Below, piece after piece: positions 6,984-14,695 of a stretch of DNA of 32,774 bases. Position 1 is the first letter of the stretch, and every line of letters begins with the position of its first letter. The notes under the pieces were generated by a model that was given only the letters and a program-made list of their open reading frames with translations, was not told the DNA's origin and did not search any database. The translations under genes were made by a program, and so were the position numbers. Origin of the DNA: Alphaproteobacteria bacterium (GTDB lineage: Bacteria > Pseudomonadota > Alphaproteobacteria > GCA-2731375); NCBI GenBank assembly GCA_016869175.1, contig VGEV01000028.1:1-32774 (forward strand), given 5' to 3'.

Positions 6984-8447
6984 GTGCCGGCAAGGCGCGC
7001 TGGCGCGCTGGCGGTGGCGCTGGCGGTGTGCGTGGGCCTGGCGGGCAGCGGGCCCGCCCGGGCGCAGTTCGTTTCGGAGGCCGACGAAGCGAGGATCGGC
7101 GCCGAGGAACATTCCAAGATGGTGCGCCAGTTCGGCGGCGCCTATGAGGACGAGAAACAAACCGGCTTCTATGTCGCCCGGTTGGGCGCCCGCATCGTGC
7201 AGAATTCGGAACGGGCGGGACGCAGCTTCATATTCACCTTGCTCGACTCGCGCGACGTCAATGCCTTCGCGCTGCCCGGCGGCTATGTCTACGTCACGCG
7301 AGGCATTCTGGCACTGATGAACACCGAGGCCGAGTTGGCCGGCGTGCTGGGGCACGAGGTCGGCCATGTCGTCGCCCGCCATACCGCGCAGCGCATCAAC
7401 CGCGCGGTCACCACGAACCTGGTCACCGGCGTGCTGGGCGGGCTGCTGGGCGCGGCGCTGGGCGTGCCGGAGGTGGCGCAACTGGGGCAATTGGTCGGCG
7501 CCGGGCTGCTGGCGCAGTATTCGCAGGATCAGGAATTCGAGGCCGACGAGCTTGGCGTCCGCTACATGAGCAAGGCCGGCTACAACCCTCTGGCACAGGC
7601 CGACCTGCTGAGTTCGCTGTCGCGCGAAAGCGAACTGGCGCGCGCCGTGGCCGGCAATACCGGGCGCGACCCGCTGGAGGACTTCTTCGCCAGCCATCCG
7701 AACACGCTGGAGCGGGTGCAGCGCGCCATCGCCGAGGCCAAGGAGGCCGGCGCCGGTGGCGGTGCGGACTATGGCCGCGAGGCGTTCCTGGCGCAGATCG
7801 ATGGCATGGTGTTCGGCGACAGCGCCGAGCACGGCTTCATTCGCGGTCGAATATTCGCCCACCCGAAGCTGCGTTTCAGCTTTGCCGCGCCCGGGGGTTT
7901 CCGCCTGCTGAACCGCGCCGACGCCGTGTTGGCACGCGGCCCAGGCGAGGCCTTGATCAAGCTTGACCACGCGCCCAGAAGCGCCAGTGGCGATCCGATG
8001 ATCTACCTGACCCGGGAATGGGCGGCGCAAGCCAACCTGCAGTCGCTGCGCCACTTCGAAGCGAACGGCTTGGCCGGGGCGACCGGCATCACCCGGATTC
8101 AGAACCAGCAGCTGGGAACCCGCGACGCGCGCCTGGCGGTGCTGCGCCTGGCGCCCGGCCAGCTCTATCGCTTTCTGTTCGTCACGCCGGCCGGGCAACT
8201 GGCGCGCTTCGATCGCGGCTTCGAGGCGACGCTGCTGAGCTTCCGGGCGCTCGGGTCGGCGGAGGCGGCGGCGCTGAAACCGCTGCGTGTCCGGGTGGTG
8301 ACGGTCAGGCCGGGCGACACGATCGACAGTCTGGGCCGGCGGATGGCGGTCGAGGACTACCCGGTCGAACGCTTCCGGGTGTTGAACGCGCTGGACGGCG
8401 ATGCCGGCTTGCGCGCCGGCGACAAAGTCAAGCTGGTCGGCGAATGA
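6984..8447 (+). CDS. M48-family zinc metalloprotease with C-terminal LysM-like domain
   Basis: 487 residues from the GTG at 6984, preceded by CGGAGA; the in-frame ATG at 6954 would lie inside the previous gene and lengthen the signal peptide. The signal peptide ends near GPARAQ. The HEVGH zinc motif is at residues 124-128, and the third ligand is in the ExxxD motif at 184-188 (EFEAD). The layout matches BepA/LoiP-type periplasmic M48 proteases involved in outer-membrane quality control. The last ~50 residues (VVTVRPGDTIDSLGRRM...LRAGDKVKLV) look like a LysM peptidoglycan-binding repeat. The stop overlaps the next start (ATGA). Confidence 0.9.
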   Translation: MPARRAGALAVALAVCVGLAGSGPARAQFVSEADEARIGAEEHSKMVRQFGGAYEDEKQTGFYVARLGARIVQNSERAGRSFIFTLLDSRDVNAFALPGGYVYVTRGILALMNTEAELAGVLGHEVGHVVARHTAQRINRAVTTNLVTGVLGGLLGAALGVPEVAQLGQLVGAGLLAQYSQDQEFEADELGVRYMSKAGYNPLAQADLLSSLSRESELARAVAGNTGRDPLEDFFASHPNTLERVQRAIAEAKEAGAGGGADYGREAFLAQIDGMVFGDSAEHGFIRGRIFAHPKLRFSFAAPGGFRLLNRADAVLARGPGEALIKLDHAPRSASGDPMIYLTREWAAQANLQSLRHFEANGLAGATGITRIQNQQLGTRDARLAVLRLAPGQLYRFLFVTPAGQLARFDRGFEATLLSFRALGSAEAAALKPLRVRVVTVRPGDTIDSLGRRMAVEDYPVERFRVLNALDGDAGLRAGDKVKLVGE

Positions 8448-9025
8448 CACCGTCGGCGCCCCGCCGGCGGTTGGTCGATGCCGCGCTGGCGGAAGCCGAT
8501 AGGGTGGGCTGGCGCAATCTCAGCCTGTTTGCCGTGGCGCGGCGGGCGGGCTTGCCGTTGGCCGACGCGGCCAGGGAGTTCGCGGACCTCGACGCGGTTG
8601 GCGAAGCCTGGCTGGCGCGTGCCGATCAGGCAATGCTGGCGCTGGCCGAGCAGGAGGGGTTCGCCGAAGTTAGCGCCCGCGAACGGGTCGAACGAGCGTT
8701 GACGACATGGCTCGCGGCCCTGCGCGGGCGCCGCCGGGTGCTTGGCGACATGCTCGCCTACAAGCTGCGTCCGGCGCATGTGCATCTGCACGCGGCGCTG
8801 GTGGTCGGTCTGTCGCGCCGCGTTCAGTGGCTGCGTCAGGCGGCGCTGCTGCCGGCAGGCGGGGCGCAGCGCGATTTCGAGGAGGTCGGCTTGACCTTGC
8901 TGTTCGTGGCCGCGGTGTCGCGCTGGCTTGCCGAGGACGCGGACGACTTCCCGGCGACGCGGCAATGGCTCGCGCGCCGCCTGGCGTCGGCCGAATGGCT
9001 GATGCGCGGGCTGTTCGTGCGTTGA
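8444..9025 (+). CDS. TetR/COQ9-like regulator
   Basis: 193 residues, ATG overlapping the protease stop. Residues 7-45 (RRLVDAALAEADRVGWRNLSL...) match the N-terminal TetR helix-turn-helix, though the recognition helix (LADAAREF) is atypical. The C-terminal part (EEVGLTLLFVAAVSRWLAEDADDFPATRQWLARRLASAEWLM) resembles the C-terminal region of COQ9-related TetR proteins, where a WL-D-D segment precedes a final RR-containing helix. It may be a ligand-binding regulator rather than a ubiquinone-biosynthesis protein. Coupling to the protease suggests a shared envelope-stress or housekeeping function. Family assignment is from pattern memory. Confidence 0.65.
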   Translation: MTPSAPRRRLVDAALAEADRVGWRNLSLFAVARRAGLPLADAAREFADLDAVGEAWLARADQAMLALAEQEGFAEVSARERVERALTTWLAALRGRRRVLGDMLAYKLRPAHVHLHAALVVGLSRRVQWLRQAALLPAGGAQRDFEEVGLTLLFVAAVSRWLAEDADDFPATRQWLARRLASAEWLMRGLFVR

Positions 9026-9119
9026 TCGGCCTTGGCGGCCGGGGGGCACGGACAGCCCGCGGCCGGCCCCGGGGCAGTGCCTGGACGGGCGCCCGCGAAG
9101 CCCAGCCCTGCGCCCCCGT

Positions 9120-10535
9120 TCAGTCCAGTGGCGGCAGGCGGGAATGCCAGTCGGTCGCCTGCTCATAGGCGTGCGCCGCGCGCAGCACCAGCGCATCCTC
9201 CAACACCCGGCCGTGCAGCATCAGGCCGATCGGCAGGCCGTCGGCAGTGAAGCCGCAGGGCAGAGAGCAGGCGGGCTCGCCGGTCACGTCGGCGATCGCG
9301 GTGAAGCGGGCGCAGCTTTCCATCACCGAGACCGTGCGGCCTTGCACCTCGACGTCGAGCGCGCCATGCGGGGTCGCCGGCAGTGGCCCGGTCGGCGACA
9401 GCAGCAGGTCGACCTTGTCGAACAGACGAGCGTAGGCGCGTCGGATGCGGGTGCGCACGCGCTGCGCTTGCAGGTAGTCGCTGGCCAGATAGGTGCTGGA
9501 GGCTTCCAGCAGATCGCGCAGGTCGGGGCCGTAGTCCTGTGGCCGTGTGCGCAGCCAGTCGCGGTGATAGTGCGCCGCCTCGGCCCAGGCGATGACGAAG
9601 CAGCAATCCATGCCCCAGGCGGCTTCCGGGATGTCGATCTCGACCAGCCGGGCGCCGAGCCCGCGGAACACGCCGGCGGCGCGCCTGACGGCCGCGTCGA
9701 CCTCCGGGTGCAGATCGTCGAAATAGAACTGCTTGGGCAGGCCGATGCGCAAGCCTTTGATGCCACCCTTGAGGCCGCGCAACGGATTGGCCGGCCGGCC
9801 GGTCAGGCAGGACGGGTCGTTCGGGTCGGGCCCGGCGATCGCGGCCAGGACGATGGCGGCATCCTCCGCCGTCAGGGTCATCGGTCCGGCATGGTCGAAG
9901 GACCAGCTTTCCGGAAAGACTCCGGTGCGCGGCACCAGGCCATAGGTCGGCTTGTGCCCGAAGATGCCGGACATGTGGGCCGGAATTCGGATCGAGCCGC
10001 CGGTATCGCTGCCCAGGCTGGCAAGGCCGAGCCGCCCGGCCACCGCCGCCGCCGACCCGCCGGAGGAGCCGCCCGGAATATAGGCGTGCCGCCACGGATT
10101 GTGGCAGCGGCCGAAGGACGGATTGTCGGTGGTGACCCCGCAAGCCCATTCGTGCAGGTTGGTCTTGCCGACCAGCACGGCGCCCGCCTGCGCCAGGCGC
10201 GCCGTGGCCGGCGCGTCCGCCTTGGGCACATGCGTTTCCAGGATCCTCGAACCGGCGGTGGTGCGGATGCCCTTGGTTGCGTACAGGTCCTTGAGCGTCA
10301 CCGGCACGCCATGCAGCGGCCCCTTGTAGTCGCCGGCCACGATCTCCTTTTCCGCCTTGCGCGCCTGGCGGAGCGCGGTCTCGGCGGTGACGGTGATGAA
10401 GGCGCCAAGCCGCGGCTGCAGGCGTTCGATGCGGGCAAGCGTGGCCTTGGCGAGTTCCACCGGCGACAGTTTGCGGGCCTTGATCAGGCGCGCGGCGCCG
10501 GCCACGGTCAGGCTGAGCAGATCGCGTTCTTGCAT
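9120..10535 (-). CDS. Amidase (amidase signature family, AtzE/GatA-like)
   Basis: 471 residues from the ATG at 10535 (MQERDLLS), with a GGTGAG stretch just upstream; a GTG at 10544 overlapping the previous stop (GTGA) is an alternative. The Ser-cisSer-Lys triad of the family is visible: lysine in GVPVTLKDLYATKG, cis-serine in PGGSSGGSAAAVAG, and nucleophile serine in GSDTGGSIRIPA. GPMTLTAEDAAIVLAAIAG and the C-terminal GLPIGLMLHGR are also typical. It hydrolyses a carboxamide to acid and ammonia; the substrate is unknown. It is the last gene of the nine-gene minus-strand run and directly follows an AtzG-like small protein. Confidence 0.92.
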   Translation of the reverse strand: MQERDLLSLTVAGAARLIKARKLSPVELAKATLARIERLQPRLGAFITVTAETALRQARKAEKEIVAGDYKGPLHGVPVTLKDLYATKGIRTTAGSRILETHVPKADAPATARLAQAGAVLVGKTNLHEWACGVTTDNPSFGRCHNPWRHAYIPGGSSGGSAAAVAGRLGLASLGSDTGGSIRIPAHMSGIFGHKPTYGLVPRTGVFPESWSFDHAGPMTLTAEDAAIVLAAIAGPDPNDPSCLTGRPANPLRGLKGGIKGLRIGLPKQFYFDDLHPEVDAAVRRAAGVFRGLGARLVEIDIPEAAWGMDCCFVIAWAEAAHYHRDWLRTRPQDYGPDLRDLLEASSTYLASDYLQAQRVRTRIRRAYARLFDKVDLLLSPTGPLPATPHGALDVEVQGRTVSVMESCARFTAIADVTGEPACSLPCGFTADGLPIGLMLHGRVLEDALVLRAAHAYEQATDWHSRLPPLD

Positions 10536-10540
10536 GGCGC

Positions 10541-10729
10541 TCACCGCAAGGGGCGCAGGAAATCGAACTCCACGCCGGCCACGTCGATGGCGTAGAGCCG
10601 GGCACAGCGTTGCCGAAAGCCGGGCAGGCCGGCCGCCAGATGCGCCCGGCGGGCCGCCGCCGGCGGCAGTTCGGCATGCGCCAGCAATGTCGCCACTTCC
10701 GCTTCCGTCATTTTCGCTTCGTCCGGCAT
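10541..10729 (-). CDS. AtzG-like (DUF4089) small amidase-partner protein
   Basis: 62 residues from the ATG at 10729, with a strong AGGAGA site overlapping the end of the upstream ATPase gene. MTEAEVATLLAHAELPPAAARRAHLAAGL...VEFDFLRP resembles the DUF4089/AtzG-like family, small GatC-type helices ending in an F-x-P motif. AtzG wraps around and stabilises the amidase AtzE in the cyanuric-acid pathway. Here the gene sits immediately 5' of an AtzE/GatA-like amidase with a TGA/GTG overlap, so a heteromeric amidase is likely. The call rests on position and a weak sequence pattern. Confidence 0.7.
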   Translation of the reverse strand: MPDEAKMTEAEVATLLAHAELPPAAARRAHLAAGLPGFRQRCARLYAIDVAGVEFDFLRPLR

Positions 10730-10738
10730 CGCGTTCTC

Positions 10739-11722
10739 CTAATGCGTGGTCAGTCCCCCCAGGGCACGCATCTCCTGCGCGCGGTAGCAGGCCACCGAGC
10801 GGCCCTCGCCGAAGCGGTCCATCGGCGGATAGGCGCTCCGGCAGCGCGGCTCGACCATCGGGCAGCGCGACGCGAGATGACAGCCCTGCGGCAGGTCGAT
10901 GGGGCTGGGGATCTCGCCGGTCAGGACGTAGCGGGACAGCCTGCTGGCGGGGTCGGGATAGAGCACCGAGGAGAGCAAGGCGCGGCTGTAGGGATGCAGC
11001 GGCGCCTCGAAAATCTGCTCGGTCTCGCCGGTCTCCACGATGCGGCCGAGATACATGATGGCCACGCGCTGGCAAACCCGGCGCACGGCGGTCAGGTCGT
11101 GCGAGATGAAGAGATAGGCAAGGCCGAGTTCGGCCTGCAGGTCGGACAACAGGTCGAGAATCTCTGCCCGGACCGAAACGTCGAGCGCCGAGGTCGGCTC
11201 GTCCAGCAGCACCAGATCAGGGCGGGTGACCAGCGCGCGGGCGATGCCGATGCGCTGCTGCTGGCCGGCGGAGAACTGGTGCGGATAACGATCGTAGGCC
11301 GCGCGCCCCAGCCGCACCATGCCCAGAACCTCCAGCGCCCGCCGCTGGCGCTCGGCGGCGTCGAGCTCGGGCAACATGCGCAAGGGCTCCTCGATGATGC
11401 GGCCCACGCGCATGCGCGGGCTCAATGAGTCGTAGGGTTCCTGGAACACCATCTGCATGCGCGGCCTGAGCGCGCGGAACTGCCTCTGCGTCTGCGCCAG
11501 GATATCGACGCCATCGAACTGGATGTGTCCCGCGGTCGGTTCGATCAGCCGCAACAGGCAGCGCCCGGTCGTGGTCTTGCCCGAGCCGGACTCGCCCACC
11601 AACGCCAGGGCCTCGCCCCGGCGGATGGTGAACGACACCTCGCTCACGGCCTTGAGTTGGTGGCCGCCGCCGACCGGAAAGATCTTGGTCAGGTCGCTGA
11701 CCTGCAGCAGCGTCGCGGCCAT
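10739..11722 (-). CDS. Oligopeptide/dipeptide ABC transporter ATPase, DppF/OppF type
   Basis: 327 residues, ATG at 11722 overlapping the upstream ATPase stop. Walker A GESGSGKT is at 43-50, Q-loop VFQEP near 92-96, Walker [12 protein letters not shown] near 171-181, and H-loop ISHD. The signature motif reads FSAGQ at 150-154 where most relatives have LSGGQ. The oligo_HPY-type C-terminal extension has two cysteines of the Fe-S/zinc pocket ([14 protein letters not shown]), as in DppF. It forms a heterodimer with the 11722-12702 ATPase and powers import of peptides or similar small amides through the adjacent permeases. Confidence 0.93.
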   Translation of the reverse strand: MAATLLQVSDLTKIFPVGGGHQLKAVSEVSFTIRRGEALALVGESGSGKTTTGRCLLRLIEPTAGHIQFDGVDILAQTQRQFRALRPRMQMVFQEPYDSLSPRMRVGRIIEEPLRMLPELDAAERQRRALEVLGMVRLGRAAYDRYPHQFSAGQQQRIGIARALVTRPDLVLLDEPTSALDVSVRAEILDLLSDLQAELGLAYLFISHDLTAVRRVCQRVAIMYLGRIVETGETEQIFEAPLHPYSRALLSSVLYPDPASRLSRYVLTGEIPSPIDLPQGCHLASRCPMVEPRCRSAYPPMDRFGEGRSVACYRAQEMRALGGLTTH

Positions 11723-12702
11723 CAGGCGGCGAGCTCCTGGCGCAACAGGGCCTCGGCGCGCAGGCAGCGCGCCCGCCGGCCGGCAGCGACCTGCTGCAGA
11801 GCCGGCACGGCAGTTGCGCAGGCCGCCACGGCAACCGGGCAGCGCGGGCGGAAGGGGCAGCCGGTTCGTGCCGGCTCGGCCAGCGCGTCGACACGCTTCT
11901 CCGCCCCGCGCTTCCCTCGCGAGGCGGCGGCGGCGCGCAGCAATTGCCGGCTGTAGGGGTGCGCTGGCCCGGCGAAAAAAGCCTCCACCGGCGCGTCCTC
12001 GACGATGCGGCCGTCATACATCACCGCCACCCGCCGGCAATAATGCGCAACGACACCCAGATCGCGCGAAACCAGCATCAGCGCGGTGCCATGGCTGACC
12101 GCCAGTTCGTGCATGAGGTCGAGGATCTGCCGCGAGATGGTGACATCCAGGCCCGCCGTCGGCTCGTCGACCAGCAGCAGCTTGGTCTGATGCGCCAGCG
12201 CCATGGCGATGATCACGCGCTGGCACATGCCGCCTGACAATTCGTGCGGATAGGCGGCGAGCCGGCGTTCGGGGTCGGGTATGCCGACCGCGCGCAGCAG
12301 CTCGATCGTCCGCGTCCGCGCCGCCTGCTCGGCAAGCGTCTGGTGCGCGCGCAGCACGTTGACGATCTGCCGGCCGATGCTGATCAGCGGGTTCAGGTGC
12401 TTGCGCGGCTCGGGCGTGGTCAGCGCGATGCTGCCGCCGCGCAACTGCCGGAAGCTTTGCTCGTCCAGTTGCCGAAGGTCGCGACCCTCGAACACCACCG
12501 TGCCGTGGTCGGTGCGGAACGGCGGGTCGAGCAGGCCCAGGATCGAACGCACCAGCACGGTCTTGCCGGAACCCGACTCGCCAACGATACCCAGTGCCTC
12601 GCCCGCCGAGACGTCGAGCGACAGCTTGCTCAACACCGCCCGCGCACCGCCTTGCGTCTCGTAGGAGACGCTGAGCTCGCGCAATTCCAGGATCGGCGCC
12701 AC
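11722..12702 (-). CDS. Oligopeptide/dipeptide ABC transporter ATPase, DppD/OppD type, degenerate site
   Basis: 326 residues starting with GTG at 12702 after AGAGG. Walker A GESGSGKT, signature LSGGM and Walker B LLLVDEPTAGLD are intact, and the C-terminal extension (CPFRPRCPVAVAAC) is of the DppD type. Two key residues are missing. The Q-loop glutamine is replaced (ALTTPEP, Thr95, where relatives have FQDP), and the H-loop histidine is replaced by arginine (LVSRDLG, Arg213). Both codons were read from the DNA. Its own nucleotide site is therefore probably poor at hydrolysis. It partners the 10739-11722 ATPase. Confidence 0.92.
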   Translation of the reverse strand: MAPILELRELSVSYETQGGARAVLSKLSLDVSAGEALGIVGESGSGKTVLVRSILGLLDPPFRTDHGTVVFEGRDLRQLDEQSFRQLRGGSIALTTPEPRKHLNPLISIGRQIVNVLRAHQTLAEQAARTRTIELLRAVGIPDPERRLAAYPHELSGGMCQRVIIAMALAHQTKLLLVDEPTAGLDVTISRQILDLMHELAVSHGTALMLVSRDLGVVAHYCRRVAVMYDGRIVEDAPVEAFFAGPAHPYSRQLLRAAAASRGKRGAEKRVDALAEPARTGCPFRPRCPVAVAACATAVPALQQVAAGRRARCLRAEALLRQELAA

Positions 12703-12705
12703 GGC

Positions 12706-13620
12706 CTACCTCTTGTTCACCGGGTCGAGGAACTCCTTGAGCCCGTCGCCGACCAGCGCATAGCCCAGGATCACGATGCCCAGCACCAGGCCTGGGAACA
12801 ACGCCGTCCACCATTGCCCGGTCATCATGTTGGGCGCGCCGATGGCGATCATCGAGCCCCATTCCGGCGTCGGCACCGGCACGCCGGCGCCGACGAAGCT
12901 CAGCCCGGAGGTGAGCAGGATCGAGAAGCCGATGGTGGGCGAGATATTGGCCAAGGGCGGGGTCAGCGCGTTCGGCATGACATGCACGAAGGCAATCCGC
13001 CATTCCGAATTGCCGGCGCAGCGTTGCGCCTCGACGAACGGCCGCTCGCGCACCTGCAGCACCGCGCCGCGGGTGATGCGCAGGAAATAGGGGATGTTGA
13101 GAAAGGCGAGCGCGGCGATCACGTTCTCGGTGCCGGGCCCGCGGAAGCCGACCAGCGCGAGCGCGAAGATGAACACCGGGAAGGCCTGGATGATGTCGGC
13201 GGCACGCATGATGCCTTCGCTCAACAACTTGGGCACGCCCCGACCGCCGCCGAAAAAGCCGGAAATGACGCCCAGCGCGACCCCGCCTGCGAAGGCGATG
13301 GCGGTCGAGACGAGCGCGATGGTCAGGTCGATGCGCGGCGCGGCGATGACGCGCGAGAAGATGTCCATGTTGGAGACATCGGTCCCCATCCAGTGCCGCC
13401 AGGAGGGCGGTTGCAGCGGCATGCCGGGCAGCGCCGTCTCGGTCGGGTAGGGGCCGATATGCGGCCCGAACACGGCGAGGCCGAGCGACAGCGCGACGAT
13501 GGCCAAGCCGAGCTGGAAGCCGCCCCGCTGGCGCGTGAAGCTCAGGAAATCGCGCCAGGCGGTCTGCTGACCGACGCGCGGTAGGGGGGTGGCGGGCAGG
13601 CTGGGATTATCGCTGCTCAT
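12706..13620 (-). CDS. Dipeptide-type ABC transporter permease, DppC-like
   Basis: 304 residues from the ATG at 13620. The ~30-residue cytoplasmic N-terminus and first membrane helix (FQLGLAIVALSLGLAVFG) are followed by a periplasmic segment containing MGTDVSNMDIFSR, a variant of the family's LGTDxxGRDxxSR motif, then about five further membrane helices. The EAA loop (FVEAQRCAGNSEWRIAFVHVMPNA) contacts the ATPase. It works with the 13624-14640 permease to form the inner-membrane channel. The gap to the next gene is only three bases. Confidence 0.93.
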   Translation of the reverse strand: MSSDNPSLPATPLPRVGQQTAWRDFLSFTRQRGGFQLGLAIVALSLGLAVFGPHIGPYPTETALPGMPLQPPSWRHWMGTDVSNMDIFSRVIAAPRIDLTIALVSTAIAFAGGVALGVISGFFGGGRGVPKLLSEGIMRAADIIQAFPVFIFALALVGFRGPGTENVIAALAFLNIPYFLRITRGAVLQVRERPFVEAQRCAGNSEWRIAFVHVMPNALTPPLANISPTIGFSILLTSGLSFVGAGVPVPTPEWGSMIAIGAPNMMTGQWWTALFPGLVLGIVILGYALVGDGLKEFLDPVNKR

Positions 13621-13623
13621 AGC

Positions 13624-14640
13624 CTATTTGATCCGCGGGTCGATCAGGAAGTAGGCGAGGTCGACTAGCAGGAAGATCACCATCGTGAACACCGCGGAGA
13701 ACAGCACCACCGCCTGCAATGCCGCGTAGTCGGAATTCACCACCGACTGCACGGCATACTGGCCGAGCCCGCCCCAGGCGAACACCGTCTCCACCAGCAC
13801 GGCGCCGCCCAACAGGAACCAAGTCAGGATGCCGGTCACGGTGATGATGGGCGGCATGGCGTTGCGCAGCGCATAGCGCCACTGCATCAGGCGCGGCAAG
13901 CCGGCGGCGCGGGCATAGGTCACGAATTCCGAGCGCAGCATGTCCTCCATGGCCGAGCGGGTGTTCTTCAGCACCAGCGACATGTAGATGAAGACGAGCG
14001 TGGCGACCGGCAGCACCAGTTGGCCGCTGGCCGAGGCCAGCGCCGGCCAATTGCCGGTGAGCAGCGCATCGACGGTATAGAGGCCGGAAATGTTCTGCGG
14101 CTTGCTGATCAAGAGGTCGATACGGCCGATCGGCCCCGGCAGCCAGTGCAGCTTGTAGAAAAAGATGAAGATGGCCACCAGCGCGAACCAGAAGTCCGGC
14201 AGCGCGCCCGAGGTCATGCCATAGACGAAGACGCCGCGGTTGAGCGCGCCCTTGCTGCGGATCGCGGTATAGACGCCAAGCGGCACGCCGATCAGCACCG
14301 AAAAGACGACGGCGTAGAGGATCAGCTCCATGGTGGCCGGCAGACGCTGGCGCAGGTCGGCCACTACCGGCTGGGAGGTGCGCATCGACAGGCCGAAATC
14401 GCCATACGCGATGCGTTCGAGATAGCGCACGTACTGCACATAAGTCGGCTCGTCCAGGCCGAGTTGCTTGCGCACCTCGGCCACGCGTTCGGTGGTGGCG
14501 AACGGACCCGTATAAAGGAAAGTCGGGTCGCCCGGCATCTGCCGCACCAGGACGAACACGATGAGCGAAACCAGCAGCAATTGGACGGGCAGCAGCGCGA
14601 GACGACGGCTGGCGTATTTCAACAGTCGCACGCTCGACAT
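13624..14640 (-). CDS. Dipeptide-type ABC transporter permease, DppB-like
   Basis: 338 residues from the ATG at 14640 with GGGGGA upstream. The N-terminal helix (LALLPVQLLLVSLIVFVLVRQMPGDP) carries the family's PGDP motif. The EAA-like loop is YARAAGLPRLMQWRYALRNA, and the C-terminus ends AYFLIDPRIK, as in DppB/OppB proteins. A loop insertion around GRIDLLISKPQNISGLYTVDALLTGNW is longer than in many relatives and lies on the periplasmic side. It is co-transcribed with the solute-binding protein upstream and the DppC-like permease downstream. Confidence 0.93.
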   Translation of the reverse strand: MSSVRLLKYASRRLALLPVQLLLVSLIVFVLVRQMPGDPTFLYTGPFATTERVAEVRKQLGLDEPTYVQYVRYLERIAYGDFGLSMRTSQPVVADLRQRLPATMELILYAVVFSVLIGVPLGVYTAIRSKGALNRGVFVYGMTSGALPDFWFALVAIFIFFYKLHWLPGPIGRIDLLISKPQNISGLYTVDALLTGNWPALASASGQLVLPVATLVFIYMSLVLKNTRSAMEDMLRSEFVTYARAAGLPRLMQWRYALRNAMPPIITVTGILTWFLLGGAVLVETVFAWGGLGQYAVQSVVNSDYAALQAVVLFSAVFTMVIFLLVDLAYFLIDPRIK

Positions 14641-14695
14641 TCCCCCAAGGCGCCGGCGCCGGCCACGCGGATCGCGGCCGGCGCCCGCACGCGGA

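Noticed and set aside
6876-8450. 524-codon minus-strand frame opposite the M48 protease
   Set aside because: No recognisable motif; the plus strand has HEVGH, ExxxD and a signal peptide.
10536-11075. N-terminal extension of the minus-strand amidase
   Set aside because: It overlaps the AtzG-like gene and the DppF ATPase in another frame and has no amidase character.
12244-13584. 446-codon plus-strand frame opposite the DppC-like permease
   Set aside because: Low-complexity composition from high GC; the minus strand has membrane helices and an EAA loop.
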